Shown one piece after another: positions 11,606 to 23,160 of a stretch of DNA of 64,000 bases (positions are counted from its first letter, which is position 1; the number at the start of each line of letters is the position of its first letter). A program made the translations under genes and the position numbers. The notes under the pieces were generated by a model. It saw only the letters and a program-made list of their open reading frames with translations. It did not search any database and was not told the DNA's origin. Origin of the DNA: Cyathus striatus (taxonomy: Eukaryota > Basidiomycota > Agaricomycetes > Agaricales > Nidulariaceae); the NCBI GenBank assembly GCA_025738555.1, contig JAOVFP010000012.1:2480001-2544000 (forward strand), read 5' to 3'.

Positions 11606-12473
11606 GGTACAGTTTTACTAAATAATTTTTCATAAGGCAAGTATTGTAAATCCATCAATTTCTGAAATTTGTAAAGCCTACCACACTACACAAGATAGGT
11701 GGAACTTCTATTGGGTTTGGTAAATTCTTAGTGTAATATGATGCCTACACTATAAACTCACCTCATTCTAATGTTACCAGCTACTCTGTATCGCATTTTG
11801 AGCATAGTTATAATTACTGAAAATGGTTTATTATATATTAATTTAAAAATCCTCTGAAGTTGTACTTTATGACAAATTTCTAAGTGAGGTCTGGAAAAAA
11901 TTTAAGGGCACCTGAGGGTACCCTACCTACCTAACCTGATATTGCTCTGCAAAATTTTCGGACCCCCTTGGCACTAGTAATCTGTTGTATATTTAAAATG
12001 AATCTGTAAGCAGAGAGATAGCACATGTATGATATATCACTTCTACTAATGTTCACTAGCACAGACTCTAAGTAGTGATTAAAAATCAGTGAATATATAT
12101 TGATCATTGCTATAGGGTTGCTTTCAATGCATGTATATCTCTGATTGATGCTCCAGCATGACCACAACATAAATATTAAATATTGAGGGACTAAGTTCAC
12201 AAAGCTTTATACTTTAAAATTGTTTTTAAGTGCATATTTCAAGTGTTCTATAGACATTACTGAAGAGTATACAATTGTCATTTTATTCTGTAATTTATTG
12301 TCTGTTTGTCTCTTGTCTCTTCATTGGAACAAGTACACATGCTGTATTAAAGCAAGCAAAAGCACAGGAACATGATGTACTTCCATAACAATCTCCATAT
12401 TCTTACCTCTTTTCTAATTTATTGCTAGTATACATATAATTTATATGTTGGTATGCTTACCACAAGTGTATAC
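11606..12473. other. Non-coding, nothing recognised
   Basis: AT-rich, no supported features. Confidence 0.5.
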
Positions 12474-12857
12474 TACTGTACCATTTAAATCAATTCAACA
12501 CAAGGGTAGGCACTGTGACAGGCAAAACCACTATAGTCTTTCGACACTATTATAAATCTCATTGTGACACATTAAATTTCGGCACTCCTCAATAAAATCT
12601 CAACTGCTAATAATGATTATAGAATACAAATAAAAGCATGAAAACACAATGTAATAACAATTACTGCAATCACACAAATTAATGCTCAATTTCTGTTTAA
12701 TATACCTTTTGGCAGCATTGGTGCCCTGAGCACAATTATCCATCATGCCAATACCTTTCGGCACCAGGCCTCTGTTACACATGACATGTGCCAAATTTTT
12801 ACATGACACAAGGCCCCCATGACATGTGACTGTTGAATTGATTTAAATGGTACAGTA
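12474..12857. mobile_element. 384-bp MITE with perfect 27-bp TIRs and TA flanks
   Basis: Positions 12474-12500 are the exact reverse complement of 12831-12857. The TIR starts CTGTACCATTTAAATC just inside a TA dinucleotide at each end. TA duplication plus short perfect TIRs and no ORF fits a Tc1/mariner-type miniature element, though only the TA and the architecture support that assignment. Confidence 0.8.
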
Positions 12858-13288
12858 TTCAGTTTTCACATGAGATCACACATTTGTTATGAAAATGTCT
12901 ACAGAATGTTTGAACTATGTGTTTCAAAACAATTTTAAAGTATAAAGCTTTGCATTCCAAAACACTCTCTTCAGTCTTCAGTTGAGGTGCCTCACTGAAT
13001 CTCATCAGATCAATTATTTCACTAAGCATGGGAAAGTTCTCCAAAAAAGAAGATGAGAGGAAGAAGTGACACAAAATGAGCTATAAAATAAAAATAATAG
13101 GGAACATGTTACTTAAAAAACATATATATAAATTCTTGTAAGCAATAGCACCTATTTATGCAGAAAGAAATGAAAAATATAGGATTTTTCTGAATTACAA
13201 TGCTGCGAGTTTATGGCACAACCAAATTATGGTTATGGTGAATATTTCCACACTCAGAACTTCATAGTTTTCACCTGTCAATAGCCAT
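12858..13288. other. Non-coding; right end carries hAT-3 terminus remnant
   Basis: Mostly uninformative sequence. From about 13274 to 13296 it aligns with the subterminal region of hAT-2 (CTGTCAATAGCC then ATACCATACA, against CTGCCAACTATAACCATACA). This suggests the left tip of the older hAT-3 copy lies here. Confidence 0.45.
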
Positions 13289-13296
13289 ACCATACA
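13289..13296. repeat. Target-site duplication, left (hAT-2)
   Basis: ACCATACA, identical to 19914-19921. Confidence 0.9.
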
Positions 13297-14103
13297 TAGG
13301 GCTGCCAACTATAACCATACAAAACAGTTATGGCTTGTACAGTACAGTATATATTGCCATACCATATGAGCAAAATAAATTGTTCATATGGTACGGGTAC
13401 CGTATGGCTTTCACCCATAATTAACTGTACTGTACAACTGTTTATAGCCATATATATGGCTTAGTTGAGTGACTTCACTACAAAAATTGATACTTTATTA
13501 TTTCCATTACATAAGTGAGTGATGCGCACATTGACATGTTTGTTCGCATTGTTTGCACTTTCTCTCGTTTTCTCCCTCCATCACTGACACTCTTGCATTG
13601 CCTCAAATGCTGCAATTACACATCAGGAACTCAAGACCATCAGTATTGTGCACTACCAAGAGCCACTGAATACTGCAATTAACATTACCAAAGGCTCTGT
13701 CTCTGCCCCAAGTCCCTCTCCTCAAGTTTTTATCTTACAAATTTTCTTCCAATTCATTGGTATGCTCTGTGTTTCAAACTTTTCCTTTTCTTTCAGTAAT
13801 CTACAGTCTCAACATTATTAATTTCTGCTTTATTCAACTATTCTTCTTTAAGTAGTCTCTTTATTCTAATTTTCTTTAAAAACTATGTATCTACTTCCTC
13901 CCAATCCAGCGAAAATTATCCTCCTCTCTCAACACCTTAGAATTCCCAGGTCAAACATATTTTTAACTAGCTCACTAGTTTTATTTTCTTCATTTAGGCC
14001 TCAACATCTTTTACCTCTACATTGGACTGAATTCTTATAATGACACCTGCTATTGATCTTCCAAATGTCAGCTCTACTGCTGATAGTGGAAGTACTGCAG
14101 CTA

Positions 14104-14111
14104 TTTCTAAT
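14104..14111. repeat. Target-site duplication of nested MITE, left
   Basis: TTTCTAAT, repeated at 15302-15309. Both lie inside the first hAT-2 exon. Confidence 0.9.
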
Positions 14112-15301
14112 TAGGCAACATCATGGATAACCCATGGGTGTCTCGAGCTCGATGCATACCCATACCCACGTCAACCCGTACCCATTCCCATGGGTATCAC
14201 AACCCGCAGGTTTTAAGTACTTATTTTAGAATTAGAATAAACATATGACGAATTAATTTGTATCACTTGAAGCAAATGTACAATAATTTTTTGTAATGGC
14301 TTATTTTATACTTAAACAGTACTAGTATTAGTATGCAAGCATATGTGAACATTGCGTGAAAATGGCCGCTTTTATTGTACTATCTCCAAAAATAGGAAAT
14401 TTGGAATGCTTATTTCGTGGTATTTGAAGCAGATATGCGAACGTTGTGTATAATAGCTCATTTTGTAGTTATACAACACGGATATTAGTACATGAGTATG
14501 CAAGAGAAGTGAGTCAAAATTGCTGCTTGTATCATACTATCTCCAGTATATAAAAGATATAGAATATCTATTTCATAGTACTTGAACAAGATGTGCCAAT
14601 ATAGTTTATAATAGCTCATTTCATACATAGACAACATGGGTATAATTTCATGAAAGTATGAGAGACTAGCATGAACACTGCTTGTTGTGTTGTACCATCT
14701 TCAAAATATAGGAAATTCTACATAACATAGAAGAATATTAAATAAACATTGTCTCAGGTCCAATACACAGTTATATGGAACAGGTACTATACTGCATGTA
14801 ACCAGTACATAATAGTGCGATATTTCTGTTGAAATACAAAGGGAGCGAGTGATATAGAGGGGAATCCTGATTTCTGTGTACTGGGGAAGAGGTAGACAAT
14901 ATTATTTATAGAACCAGAACGAGTCGGCCATAAATTGTGTATGTAGGGTCGTTAGGAATGTGCAGCAACGCACTATCTGTATCCGAAATATCGAAGAGAT
15001 GCAAAAAGAATTGGAGTAGTAATGTTAGTTTGAATGAATTGCATTAAGTATATCGTTTGAGGTCAACCCCGCAAGCTGAACAAAATGCAAAACCGAGGTT
15101 TTTCTCTAAGCACAAACACCATCTAGGTTAATATATACTATGTACTTATTCATTATTATTATAGTGCTTGTAAAATCTTCCTTTCAGTCATTTTTATTCA
15201 ATAAACTGTCTACGGGTACCTGCGGGTTACGGGTCTCGAAGACCTGACCCATACCCTTACCCGTGACCCGTGCGGGTATGGCGTACCCATGCATTTGCCT
15301 A
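14112..15301. mobile_element. 1.19-kb hAT-type non-autonomous element in hAT-2 exon 1
   Basis: Ends TAGGCAA...TTTGCCTA with an 8-bp duplication TTTCTAAT on both sides. Subterminal regions are rich in CCCATACCC/GGGTATGGG motifs (14150-14215 and 15210-15292). There is no ORF. Removing the element and one duplication rejoins the codons ...AAISN|TEKSG..., confirming the insertion site. A similar CCCATACC-rich terminus occurs near 42100-42155. Confidence 0.88.
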
Positions 15302-15309
15302 TTTCTAAT
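15302..15309. repeat. Target-site duplication of nested MITE, right
   Basis: TTTCTAAT, matching 14104-14111. Confidence 0.9.
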
Positions 15310-18111
15310 ACTGAGAAGTCTGGTGTGTATCATCTTTTCATTTATTTTTACTTATACTCTTATGCTAATTACTACCAAAATTTAGATCTACCCAAGCGCT
15401 GAACTCAAACGAGGAACACAACTTGTTATAATGAACTGCTCAATGCTGAGAAATGTGATGAGACTGGTGAATTTGAAACTCGATACAAACCCTGAATTCC
15501 AATTAAACCACATAAACTGAAAACAAAAGGGCACAAGGAATCAGAAGCTGCCAGTGATGCAGACTCAAATGATATAGAGTTTCTTCCACCTTTAATGGAG
15601 GACTCTGACTCTGAAGGAGAAGACAGAGAGGAGGACAATGCTGATGGTGTTATTGGTAATGAGGGGGTTAGTGGTGTGTTCATCGATTCTTGCCCAACTA
15701 ACCAGTTATTAGATAGCTGCATCATTGCCAACTAAGCTATTCTCTAAATAGAAATGGACTCAAAGCACTTCCAAGACTCATACAACAAAGAAAACTCGAC
15801 AGGATCGTCCTGCTGGCAATGTGAGTGTTGATATTGAGGTCTTGGTAACATTTTCATTCTATATTTTAAAAGACAATTATCTGATATACTTACAGGAGCC
15901 CGAAGTCAGTAATAAGCCTGTAAAGACATGAAAAAAGAAAAACCTGATCTATTTATTCTATGATGAGGTCACAGAAGGTCAGAACAGTGAGAAATGAGAA
16001 GGTGATCATTATTACCAGTGCTACCATGGCAATAGACACATTCTATGCATCACATCTGAGATGAAATATTGTCTTAATGGTTAGTGTCTAATTTTTTGAA
16101 TGTCTTCTATTCTTATTAACCATCTCTTACATTATAAATAGGACTCATTGGACATCTTGAAACAAATTTTAAACACCTTTACAGTTTTTTTCTTGTTCTA
16201 AAGCAACGATCTATGCCACCAACTGAAGATGAGAAACTTATTGCTTCAGAAAAGAAGCCTTTTGGTCCATCTGAAATAGCAAAGTATGCTAATGAGCTTC
16301 ATGGATCTGGGAATATCATCAATGCCTTTGTGCAACAAGCAAATAAGTCCCGGGTATGTGTAGTAACTTTTCGTTGTGATATTGTAACTTAATATGAATG
16401 ATAGGGTGAATGGAAACAAGATCATTTCAAAGATCTACTCACAAAGTGGATTGCAACATGTGACCAACCATTTGATGAGGTTGAAAAACCTGAGTTTCGA
16501 GCACTTCTGGAGTATATCCATTTTCATTCTTTGAAACCACTGAAGATTCCAGGCCGCACAACAATTCGCTCACACATTATGAAGATGGGTGAAGATACCA
16601 TTGAATTGACAGAGGAAATGTTTAAGGTTTAATTGATATTATAATGTGTCTATATGCCAGCTACTGACTTGTATCAAATAAATTGTAGAAGCTCTTATCT
16701 AAAATTAGTATATCCCTTGACACATGGACTTCAAGTAATCAAATTGTATTTCTTGCAATTGTTGCTCACTATGTGAATAATGAAGGTAAACTCAGTATGA
16801 CTTTAATCCATTTTGTATTTTATTACCTATCTAATTGCTTACATGAATAAAAGAATTACTCATTGATTTTTGGGAGCTCATTGGCCAGCACTCTGGAGAA
16901 AATTTGGCAGATGCAGTATGGAAAACCTTTGAGCTTTATGGTATTCAAGATTTGGTATGAGCCTTGTTTAATTGAATAGTTTCAAATGTTGATTCAGGTT
17001 GAAGATTCTCACTGTCATGATGGACAATGCCTCAAACAATGATACATTAATGTCTTCACTTGAAGAGCACTGCAAAGAGGCTTCTATCAATTTTGATGCT
17101 AAGTTCTCTCGGCTTCATTGCATGCCTCACACAATCCATCTTGCTGCCATCAAGGTATTATTTGTTTTTACTTTAACACTGCATTGAATCTAACTTGTGT
17201 TTATATAGCTTCTTGAGTGTATTGGTGCCCTGTCAACCACTGATAGTGAGCATGCATGAGGCAAGGGTGGGATATATCAAGACACTGTTATGGAATCTCT
17301 TGATGCAGAAGTTGATGACAATGCTACTCTACTGGAACAAGATCATGATTTCGGTGACATGGTCCTAGATGCGATTAATGTAGGAGCTGTGAGCAAGATA
17401 CAGGTATTCTATATTTACACAATGAATATTGTGTTCTCATACTATTTATTTTATTCAGCTGCACAATATTATTCATGGAGTTTGATCAAGTCCATAGTGC
17501 CGTGCTTCTTGGTTGAATGAAGTTCAGATTCTATCTGGGATCAAAGAATTGGGAGAGCCAGTGGATGGAACTGAGCTAGAGAAGAAGCAACTATTAATGC
17601 TCATTCTCAATGTGAAAGCACAGTGGTCATCAACTCACCAGATGTTGTGTATGTACAATCTGTTTATTTATAGTATGGGAATGATATTCTAATTATACAT
17701 AGGTTGAGCTTTGAAATTTCAGGAAGTCATTGATAGCTTTGTAATGTGTCCAGCTCATCATGAATTCTTTGGGAAGTTTGAACTTGACACTGTTGAATGG
17801 AATACAATTAGACTTGTTGCTAACTGGCTAGAGAGCTTTAGATCTGCTACAATGCAGATGTCAATTACAAAGATGCCTATGCTCTCACAAACAGGTGCAA
17901 TATTTCAAGGTCTTCAGGAAGCAGTAAAGAATGCAATTAGGGATTTGCTGCCATCTGCACCTTTGAAATTACAGAACAGTCTTGTGGCTACACACCTCAA
18001 GCTTTCAGAGTATTATGAGAGGTTTGATGAATCACCACTATATACGTGGGCTGCATGTATGTTTTATTTCGCTTTTAAGCATTATTAATATGCAGAAATA
18101 TAAACTTATTG

Positions 18112-19408
18112 GGCAAGGAGATAATTCTGGGCATGCACAAACATGAGCATGAGTTGAGCATGCATGCTCAGTGTCTGTGCATGGAAATTTGACCCTGAGC
18201 GTGAAGAAATCTATAAGTGAGCATGAAGCAATATTTGCCATAAATATACCCATCCTAAGTATATGCTGTACAACTGCTGCACTACATGTCCATATTATCT
18301 ATCTGAGATGCACTATATTCAAGTTTCTTGTTGAGTGGGTATGTATTTATTTTCATGCTCACGCATATTTTCAGTGACTTGAGCATGAGTGCAACTATAA
18401 GTAATATACATGCTCACTCTCAATTTCAAGGATTTGACAGTGTGCATGAAATGTTGAGTGTGAGCATGATGGGTATAAGTAATCTATTCACGCTCATACT
18501 GGTATATCTATTTATTTCAATTCAAGCTCACATTTATTTTCATGCTCACACACACTTACTGTAATTTGAGTGTGAGCATGATGAGTATTTCCTATTCAGA
18601 CTCATGCATATTTACCATGTACTTGTGTGTGATTGTTGTATTCACACTCCTGATTGAATAACTCAAGTTTGGGCATGAGTGTAATAGGAATTCCTATTCA
18701 TGCTCATGCATATTTCCTTTATTGAGAGCAAGCATGTATATATATTATATATATTACAGGTTCACATTCATGCATATCTCTTTTCACTTGGGTGTGAGCA
18801 TGATAGTTATTCTTATACATGTATAACTTGAGAAACTCTGTGAGTATGAATATTTTGTCTTATTCCACTGCATGCTCATTCCAACTGCAACTACTTAGTT
18901 CACACCTACATTGAAATGATATGGAGTGTATGTGTCTGTTGTATTACTTATTACTCCTCCTACATGTACATATGTGAATTCAAAATATAAATTTTGCATT
19001 TTAATTTTATAAAATAAAATACTCATACTGTGAGCGTGAATTTAGATACCTTGAGTGTGAAAATTCCGACCCTGTGTGTGAATGTATAGACCCTGTGCAT
19101 GAAAACGTGACCCTGTGCATGGATTTCCGACCCTGAGCATGATGTGAGCATGCACACACAAGTTTGAGTGTGAAATATAAATATTATTCTTCACCATTTG
19201 ACTTTGTATCTCAATTAAAAACCTCACTCACAGTAATAATAAGACACAGTCATACAAAATCAGTATGTACACTTGATTTGCATTCTATTTGACACACAAA
19301 TAGGTCATTTAGAACTAATATAAATATCTTGAGCATGAAAATTTGGCCTTGAGCATGGCATGCTCAATCACATTCACTTTTGTGCATGCACAATAAAATA
19401 TATGTGCC
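18112..19408. mobile_element. Insertion in hAT-2 rich in GAGCATG/CATGCTC repeats
   Basis: The left end (GGGCAAGGAGATA.. then GCATGCACAAA and TTGAGCATGCATGCTCA) is an imperfect inverted match to the right end (TGAGCATGGCATGCTCAA.. then GTGCATGCACAATA and TATGTGCCC). The interior is a degenerate array of GTGAGCATGA and CATGCTCACGCATA motifs on both strands. It separates the 18058 exon from the C-terminal exon at 19514. No target duplication was found, so the borders are approximate. Confidence 0.6.
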
Positions 19409-19913
19409 CCCCTGCATTATATCATTTAGTATGCAATATATTTGGGATTCCTGGTGGTTCAATTCCAACATTTGCATATTAAAAACAGCTCACTGATTTC
19501 TATCTATTTTTAAGCTCTGCAGTTGCAGTGGAGCGAATCTTTTCCAGGGGACACAATACTATATCTATCTGTCATGCAAGTCTCAAGCCAGAGACAATTC
19601 GTAATATTATGATCATAAAACATTACTGCAAGCTTCAAAGAGTCTGAGGTGGCCAGTTACTCGAGGTAGTTTATGTATAACTAGAACTTATTCTATTTCA
19701 TGCATATTATACCTGTTGAGTGGAAATTTCAGATCTTACAGAAGTAATTCAGTATCTATCATAACTGTAAACCATAAACGGCCATATTTGTACTCATACC
19801 ATACCGTAGAAGGTTCAAAAAATGTCTGTACAGTATGATTACAGCTAAAATATGTACTGTAAACAGTTTACTTTATATGGCCATAAACTGTTACAGTACA
19901 GTTGGCAGCCCTA

Positions 19914-19921
19914 ACCATACA
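19914..19921. repeat. Target-site duplication, right (hAT-2)
   Basis: ACCATACA, identical to 13289-13296. Confidence 0.9.
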
Positions 19922-20656
19922 ACCATGTATGGCTGTAAGTATGGTTTTGTCTAATCACTCCAATCTGGCCCAATGACAAATATTTGCTCTCAAGGTAATA
20001 TCCAAATAACACCTAACATGGTAAAGATAACATTATCAAATCTAGTTGTGCATGCATCAGTGTGTTATTTGTGTTTGCTCTCTCCCTGTCACTTGTCCCC
20101 TCCTGCAGATTTCCTCCAATACCTGTCAGGGTAGTGCACTACTAAGAGCCACTGAATACCACAATTGGCTGTACCAATGGCTGCATCATTGCCCCAAGTC
20201 TTCCTCCCAGAGTTTTATTCTTTAAAAATTTCTTTCAATTCATCTCCATGGCTTCTATTTCACACTTAACCATTTTCTGCAGTATCCTATAATCACAAAC
20301 ACTATTAATCTCTGTCGTTTTGACCAATCCTTGTTAAGTAACATTTTTATTCTAATTTTTTATAAAACCCATGTATCTACTTCCACCCAACTCAGTGAAT
20401 TTTTCCCCTCCTGCAGTTGAATTTTGAGCTTCCATTTTCAATATCAGGTTGTTGTCAGTGCTCACATCTTCTGTTTTACTGTTCTGATCTCGAAAATCCA
20501 TCAAGTCTTTGTGTTTGAACATCATTTTGAAGTTCTTATTTCTTGTTACATTCTCAATGCTAAATTGTCATTGCTAATCACACTCTCGAGCACCATAGAA
20601 CTCCTCAGTCAATGGACATTCAACAACTCACATATTTATTCTTTGCTTAGGCCTTA

Positions 20657-21129
20657 ATGAACACAACAACATCAACTACCAAGAGCTCAGGTGTGTATAT
20701 TAGATTTTATTTTATTTTGCCTGTATTTTTATACTAATTTCCCAATATAGATCCATCCATCTATCAAAAATGTCCCAGAGATGGAATTTGTTACCAAGAG
20801 CTACTCAATGCTGAGAAGCTTAATGAGTCTGGAGGGCTTAAGAGTCACTTCAGGCCCTGGAACCCAATTATACCATCTCAACCAAAGCCAAAGCTGGCTG
20901 CCAGCAACACTGACTCTGATTCAACTAATATTGAGTTTCTTCCATCATTAGAAGAGAACTCAGACTCTGAAGGAGAAAAGGAGGATGATGGTGACAATGT
21001 GGTTATCACTAATGAGGAGGTATGCTTTTACTTCATATTTATTCATTAAATTTCACCAACTGCTTCATAGATAGCTGCTTCTCTGCCCAGAAAGCTAGCA
21101 TCTAAGTTAGATGCTAGTTTTCTGGGCAG
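20657..21129 (+). pseudogene. hAT-3 transposase, N-terminal fragment
   Basis: ATG at 20657 opens MNTTTSTTKSSG. A short intron (gtgtatatt...caatatag) leads to an exon beginning DPSIYQKCPRDGICYQELLN, with RPWNPIIPSQPKPK and the acidic IEFLPSLEENSDSEGEKEDD. A second intron (gtatgctttt...cttcatag) leads to IAASLPRKLASK. This matches hAT-2 exon for exon and retains the Trp (RPWNP) that is a stop in hAT-2. Coding homology ends at the hairpin at 21083-21129, and no catalytic region survives. Confidence 0.75.
21083..21129. repeat. 47-bp near-perfect palindrome at hAT-3/FB2 junction
   Basis: CTGCCCAGAAAGCTAGCATC (exon sequence of hAT-3) is followed directly by its inverted copy ending GATGCTAGTTTTCTGGGCAG, with one mismatch and almost no loop. 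It looks like an inverted duplication of the last retained exon bases. Confidence 0.85.
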
Positions 21130-21234
21130 TTCCACTTAGCATAAGTGTAGGTTATCATAAGTGTAGGTGATTCTGATCATATAACAGCAGTGCTATTTGA
21201 TTGTCGGCAATCAAATCACTCACCCACTATTTGA

Positions 21235-22200
21235 TTGGGATCATAAACAATCATTGATGTTCTAAATCAATATTACTATTGTATGAATGCATTAAGTGAT
21301 CATAAACAATCATTGATGTTTTCTAATCCAATATTAATATTGAATGGTGGTTAGGCAATCATAAACAGTCATTGATTTTTTCTAATTGAATATTAGTATG
21401 GATGGAGAGGCAATCATAAACAATCATTGATTTTTTCTAACAGAATATTAGTATTGTATAGATGGTGTAGCAATCATAAACAATCATTGATTTTTTCTAA
21501 CAGAATATTAGTATTGTATGGATGGTGTAGCAATCATAAACAATCATTGTGGCTCTCTAATTGAATACTAATATTAAATGGTGGTTAGGCAATCATAAAC
21601 AATCATTGATTACTACTAATTGAATATTAGTATAGATGGTTAGGCAATCATAAACAATCATTTATTTTTTCTAATTGAATATTAGTATTGTATGGATGGT
21701 GTAGCAATGATAAACAATCATTGATGTTTTCTAATCCAATATAAATATTGAATGGTTGGTTAGGCAATCATAAACAATCATTGATTACTACTAATTGAAT
21801 ATTAGTATGAATGGTTAGACAACCATAAACAATCATTGATTTTTCCTAATTGAATATTATTGTTGTATGGGTGGTAAGGTGATCATAAACAATCATTGAT
21901 GTTTTCTAATCCAATATTAATATTGAATGGTTGGTTAGGCAATCATAAACAATCATTGATTACTACTAATTGAATATTAGTATGGATGGTTAGGCAATCA
22001 TAAGCAATCATTGATAACTACTAATTGAATATTAGTATAGATGGTTAGGCAATCATAAGCAATCATTGATTACTGCTAATTGAATATTAGTATAGATGGT
22101 TAGGCAATCATAAGCAATCATTGATTACTACTAATTGAATATTAGTATAGATGGTTAGGCAATCATAAGCAATCAATGATAACTACTAATTGGATATTGC
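21235..22200 (+). repeat. 55-bp repeat array, FB2 left arm
   Basis: About 16 units of the AATCATAAACAATCATTGAT-containing repeat, more varied in sequence and length than in FB1. Confidence 0.85.
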
Positions 22201-22209
22201 TACTGTATG

Positions 22210-22800
22210 GATTTGTCACATTTCCTCATGTGTCACGATTGTCACACATATTCCCGCATGTCACAAATTTCCCACACATCAGCTTTTCATGCACGTCACA
22301 TTTGTCACGTTCTTTCCCGCGTCACAGTTGTCACATATATTCCCGCGCTTCACGTTTGTCCCACGCGTCACAGTTGTCACATACATTCCCACGCTTCATG
22401 TTAGTCACGCGTTTTATGCGTTTCACAAATGTCACATATATTCCCGCATGTCACGTTTGTCTCGCACGTCACAAATGTCACATACATTCCCGCGCTTCAT
22501 ATTAGTCACACGCATCATGCTTTTAGCACTTGTTACACATGTCACAATGCTACATTTGTCATGCTTTGCAGTGTCACGTTTGTCCCACGCGTCACATTTG
22601 TCACATACATTCCCGTACTTCGAATTAGTCATGCGCATCACATTCATCACACTTTTAGCGCTCGTCATATGTGTCACAACACTGCATTTGTCATGCTTTG
22701 CATTGTCACATTCATCCCACACATCACAATTGTCACATATATTCCCATGCTTCATGTTAGTCACACTTATTATGTGTGTCATATTTCTCATGTTTGTTAT
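22210..22800 (+). repeat. GTCAC/CGCG repeat block, FB2 left arm
   Basis: Degenerate GTCACATATATTCCCGCGC-type units; the inverted counterpart is at 23165-23815. Confidence 0.8.
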
Positions 22801-22844
22801 TCATTACATTTGTTATGCTTTACACCTTAATAGTTATGCCTTAT

Positions 22845-23160
22845 AAGCATGTCCTTTGTCATGCTCTTAGTGTAGTTCTGAGTTGAATGAAATTCTAAGA
22901 CAGAGAATTTGTAAGTTCATAGTACATCTATTTATCCACAGGTACTAGTGAAAGAATTTAACCTGTATTTAATGAATGTAATGTACTGTACTTAATAGGT
23001 ACAGAACAATGGTAGTGAGCTAAGTATTAAAAAGAGAAATAAGACCAATTCTATGGTGGTAGTAGAGTATAACAAGTGATATGCTGAGTATCTCCCACTT
23101 CACATAGTTTCAAATTTATATATATTGTCAATGTCAAAGGCCAAATTAGAATTGTGGCAA
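22845..23160. other. FB2 spacer
   Basis: Loop region. Its right part (23085-23157) is the reverse complement of FB1 spacer 1811-1915. No ORF of substance. Confidence 0.65.

Larger units (their letters stand above)
14041..19647 (+). pseudogene. hAT-2 transposase, broken by insertions
   Basis: The start ATG at 14041 begins a short first exon, which the 14112-15301 MITE splits. Later exons give an acidic region (IEFLPPLMEDSDSEGED near 15576), a BED-like zinc finger (YQCYHGNRHILCITSEMKYC then LIGHLETNF across an intron, 16014-16170), then KSR, GEWKQDHFKDLLTKWIATC near 16410, LDTWTSSNQ near 16718, VMMDNASNNDT near 17017, MPHTIHLAAIKLL, WSSTHQML near 17622, and LSEYYERFDESPLYTWAA ending near 18058. 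The C-terminal SAVAVERIFSRGHNTISI to IMIIKHYCKLQRV at 19514-19647 is the dimerisation end. Disabling changes include TGA at 15509 (a Trp in hAT-3), TAA near 15760, TGA at 17257 (Arg in relatives), and loss of the segment between the last two exons, where the second insertion lies. Confidence 0.85.
13297..19913 (+). mobile_element. hAT-2: 6.6-kb hAT transposon with perfect TSD
   Basis: Left end TAGGGCTGCCAACT and right end AGTTGGCAGCCCTA are inverted repeats, and both ends are flanked by the identical octamer ACCATACA, the 8-bp duplication typical of hAT insertion. The element encodes a BED-finger hAT transposase on the plus strand. It carries two nested insertions: a MITE at 14112-15301 and a repeat-rich element at about 18112-19408. 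Confidence 0.9.
19922..21129 (+). mobile_element. hAT-3: 5' remnant of an older hAT-2 relative
   Basis: From 20060 onward this aligns throughout with 13560-15830 of hAT-2 (without the MITE), including 'gtgcactac.aagagccactgaata' and the first three coding exons. The first few tens of bases after the hAT-2 duplication align with the hAT-2 subterminal sequence, so hAT-2 jumped into the left tip of this copy. The element stops at 21129, just before FB2, and its 3' three-quarters are absent from the window. Confidence 0.75.
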
